Of a DNA stretch of 6,386 nt, positions 5,232-6,386 are shown in pieces. The notes beneath the pieces were generated by a model that was given only the letters and a program-made list of their open reading frames with translations, was not told the DNA's origin and ran no database searches. Position numbers and translations under genes: made by a program. Numbering within the stretch: position 1 is the first letter of the stretch; each line of letters starts with the position of its first letter. The stretch is from Candidatus Bathyarchaeota archaeon (GTDB taxonomy: Archaea > Thermoproteota > Bathyarchaeia > 40CM-2-53-6 > RBG-13-38-9), in assembly GCA_018396565.1 (NCBI GenBank), contig JAGTQO010000070.1, positions 1,803 to 8,188 on the forward strand, given 5' to 3'.

Positions 5232-6164
5232 ATGTTCTATACTATTGAAGATTCTATCAGACTATCCAGAGCGTTTAGGCAGATGCCTTGTGAGGTGAGT
5301 GAGGAGGTTAGGGGTTGGAACTGGAACACCTATCCTCTGGCACCCCCTTCACAGTTGAAGCTCTCAGTCTCAGACATATTCAATGGTTTCTGTGATTCTT
5401 GGAGGATCCTTTATCTCCGATATATCGTTAGAGAGAGGTTGGATGAGCGTGATATTCCTCTGCCTCTCGTTGAAGGTAGCTTCATCCACAGGCTCTTCAC
5501 CGAAGCTGTAAGGTATGGGAAAGCCATCCTGTACCGTGAGGATGTTTTAGATGCTCGCAGCTTCAGGGAGCAGTTCGAGCGAGTGTGCAAAAACAAGTTT
5601 GATGAGTTGTACAGCGACTTCAAAACTATTCCTCTTGAGAGGGCTGAAAAGATCTTTCTCAGAGTTTGGGGTTTGGCGGCCCACACATACTCATCATCCC
5701 TTGACAGGTTCAAGTTGCGCTCACCATACCTGGTCCCTGACGGTCTGGCCTCAACCGTCATACCCTTAACAACTGAGAGTCCAATAGACGGTTCACTTGT
5801 AGGTTTGAATAGGAATATTCGTCCAGACGCAGTCCTATGGCCTGCAACCCTTATAGAGTTGAAGACTAGACAGCAACATTCAGATGATGCCCTCGCCCTC
5901 ACAGCCTACGCTATAGCTTTTGAGAGTGAATATGAGACTCCTCAGAACTTCGGTGTGATCCTATATGTAAGATTCGACAATGATGGGGGAGGCTTCAAAG
6001 TCTATGAGAGGATCATCCAGATCTCCGACAAGCTCAGAACAACCTTCATAGAGAGAAGAGATAGGGCCCTCACTGTTCTGGAGGAGGGTATCGATCCTGG
6101 ACAACCGTCTGAATGCAGCCCACACTGCCCATACTTGAAGGTATGTAGCCGAGATGACAGGTAA
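5232..6164 (+). CDS. csa1: Csa1, Cas4-family RecB-like nuclease with Fe-S cysteines (adaptation)
   Basis: A Cas4-related nuclease of the archaeal Csa1 branch, involved in trimming or selecting prespacers for Cas1-Cas2. Numbering from the upstream in-frame TTG at 5208 (318 residues), motifs are RGWNWNTYPL (35-44, typical of Csa1), a first Cys in FNGFCDSWRILYLR (C62), EGSFIH with H94, D207 in RPDAVL, E217-x-K219 in IELKT (the RecB/PD-(D/E)XK core), and the cysteine cluster CSPHCPYLKVC (C303, C307, C313). The four cysteines can hold an iron-sulfur cluster and the nuclease core is intact. I place the start at ATG 5232 (310 residues, MFYTIEDSIRL, resembling Csa1 N-termini), with AGGT 5 nt upstream; the TTG at 5208 lies inside a T-rich tandem repeat and has no ribosome-binding site. 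The stop overlaps cas1 by 11 nt. It could equally be labelled cas4. Confidence 0.9.
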   Translation: MFYTIEDSIRLSRAFRQMPCEVSEEVRGWNWNTYPLAPPSQLKLSVSDIFNGFCDSWRILYLRYIVRERLDERDIPLPLVEGSFIHRLFTEAVRYGKAILYREDVLDARSFREQFERVCKNKFDELYSDFKTIPLERAEKIFLRVWGLAAHTYSSSLDRFKLRSPYLVPDGLASTVIPLTTESPIDGSLVGLNRNIRPDAVLWPATLIELKTRQQHSDDALALTAYAIAFESEYETPQNFGVILYVRFDNDGGGFKVYERIIQISDKLRTTFIERRDRALTVLEEGIDPGQPSECSPHCPYLKVCSRDDR

Positions 6165-6386
6165 GATAGCCCTGGTAGACTCTTACGGGGCATATCTATC
6201 AGTAAAGGAGGGTAGGCTGCAACTCCGATTGAGGGAGAAAGGAGAATATAAAACCTTATGGGATGTTGCTCCTGTCGAACTCGACAGTATAGTATTCACT
6301 GTCGACGGTGCATCACTCTCAGCTTCAGCAATCCATTCAGCAGCCATGTTTGGACTCGACATAGTATTTCTGAAAGGAGATAGGCC
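6154..6386 (+). CDS. cas1: Cas1 integrase, N-terminal 77 residues (3' end beyond window)
   Basis: This is the start of Cas1, the metal-dependent integrase that, with Cas2, inserts new spacers into the CRISPR array. The visible part is the N-terminal beta-rich domain: KIALVDSYGAYLSVKEGRLQLR, then VAPVELDSIVFTVDGASLSASAIHSA, then FGLDIVFLKGD, a classic Cas1 series of strand, ELD-S-I-V, S-x-SA-I helix and hydrophobic strand. The catalytic C-terminal domain (Glu/His/Asp) lies off the window and cannot be judged. The ATG is within the last codons of csa1 (11-nt overlap), so translation is probably coupled; the upstream GAAGGT is a weak ribosome-binding site. Cas2 and possibly another Cas4 would be expected further right. 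Confidence 0.95.
   Translation, partial: MTGKIALVDSYGAYLSVKEGRLQLRLREKGEYKTLWDVAPVELDSIVFTVDGASLSASAIHSAAMFGLDIVFLKGDR

Noticed and set aside
5411..5902. Minus-strand open frame of 163 codons opposite csa1
   Set aside because: Csa1 has conserved nuclease residues on the plus strand over the same span; the antisense translation is Ser/Arg-rich shadow sequence.

Overview
This window is the core of a type I-A (archaeal 'Csa' subtype) CRISPR-Cas locus. It very probably comes from an archaeon. The evidence is the complete set of type I-A signature proteins (Csa5, Cas7/Csa2, Cas5a, split Cas3' and Cas3'', Csa3, Csa1), archaeal TATA-like promoter elements, a Shine-Dalgarno-bearing leader, and frequent AGG/AGA arginine and ATA isoleucine codons. 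I cannot name a genus; a thermophilic member of the Thermoproteota or a relative is a reasonable guess from the system type alone.

The layout is two divergent blocks. Leftward, on the minus strand and in transcription order, lies the interference operon: csa5 (4212-3826), cas7/csa2 (3819-2815), cas5a (2811-1990), cas3' helicase (1993-401) and cas3'' HD nuclease (404 to beyond position 1, 3' end cut by the window). These genes are packed with gaps of 6 and 3 nt and then two ATGA-type overlaps, so they look like one translationally coupled message. Rightward, on the plus strand, lie csa3 (4410-5123, CARF plus winged-helix regulator), csa1 (a Cas4-family nuclease, 5232-6164) and the start of cas1 (6154 onward, 3' end cut by the window), which is the beginning of the spacer-adaptation block.

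The 197-nt divergent gap (4213-4409) carries back-to-back TATA-like elements for the two directions and an imperfect dyad over the leftward one. The 108-nt gap between csa3 and csa1 carries a small dyad with a repeated half-site, followed by a T-rich tandem repeat. Csa3 sits between both blocks and is the obvious candidate to control them.

How the parts fit: Csa1 and Cas1 (with Cas2, and possibly another Cas4, presumably to the right) acquire spacers. Cas7, Cas5 and Csa5 build the crRNA-guided Cascade, which still needs a large subunit Cas8a and Cas6, expected to the left. Cas3' unwinds and Cas3'' cuts the target DNA. No CRISPR array, tRNA, rRNA or mobile element is visible. Nothing here demands a new system. 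The most unusual signals are a sharp change in base composition inside csa3 and the candidate regulatory sites in the two intergenic gaps.
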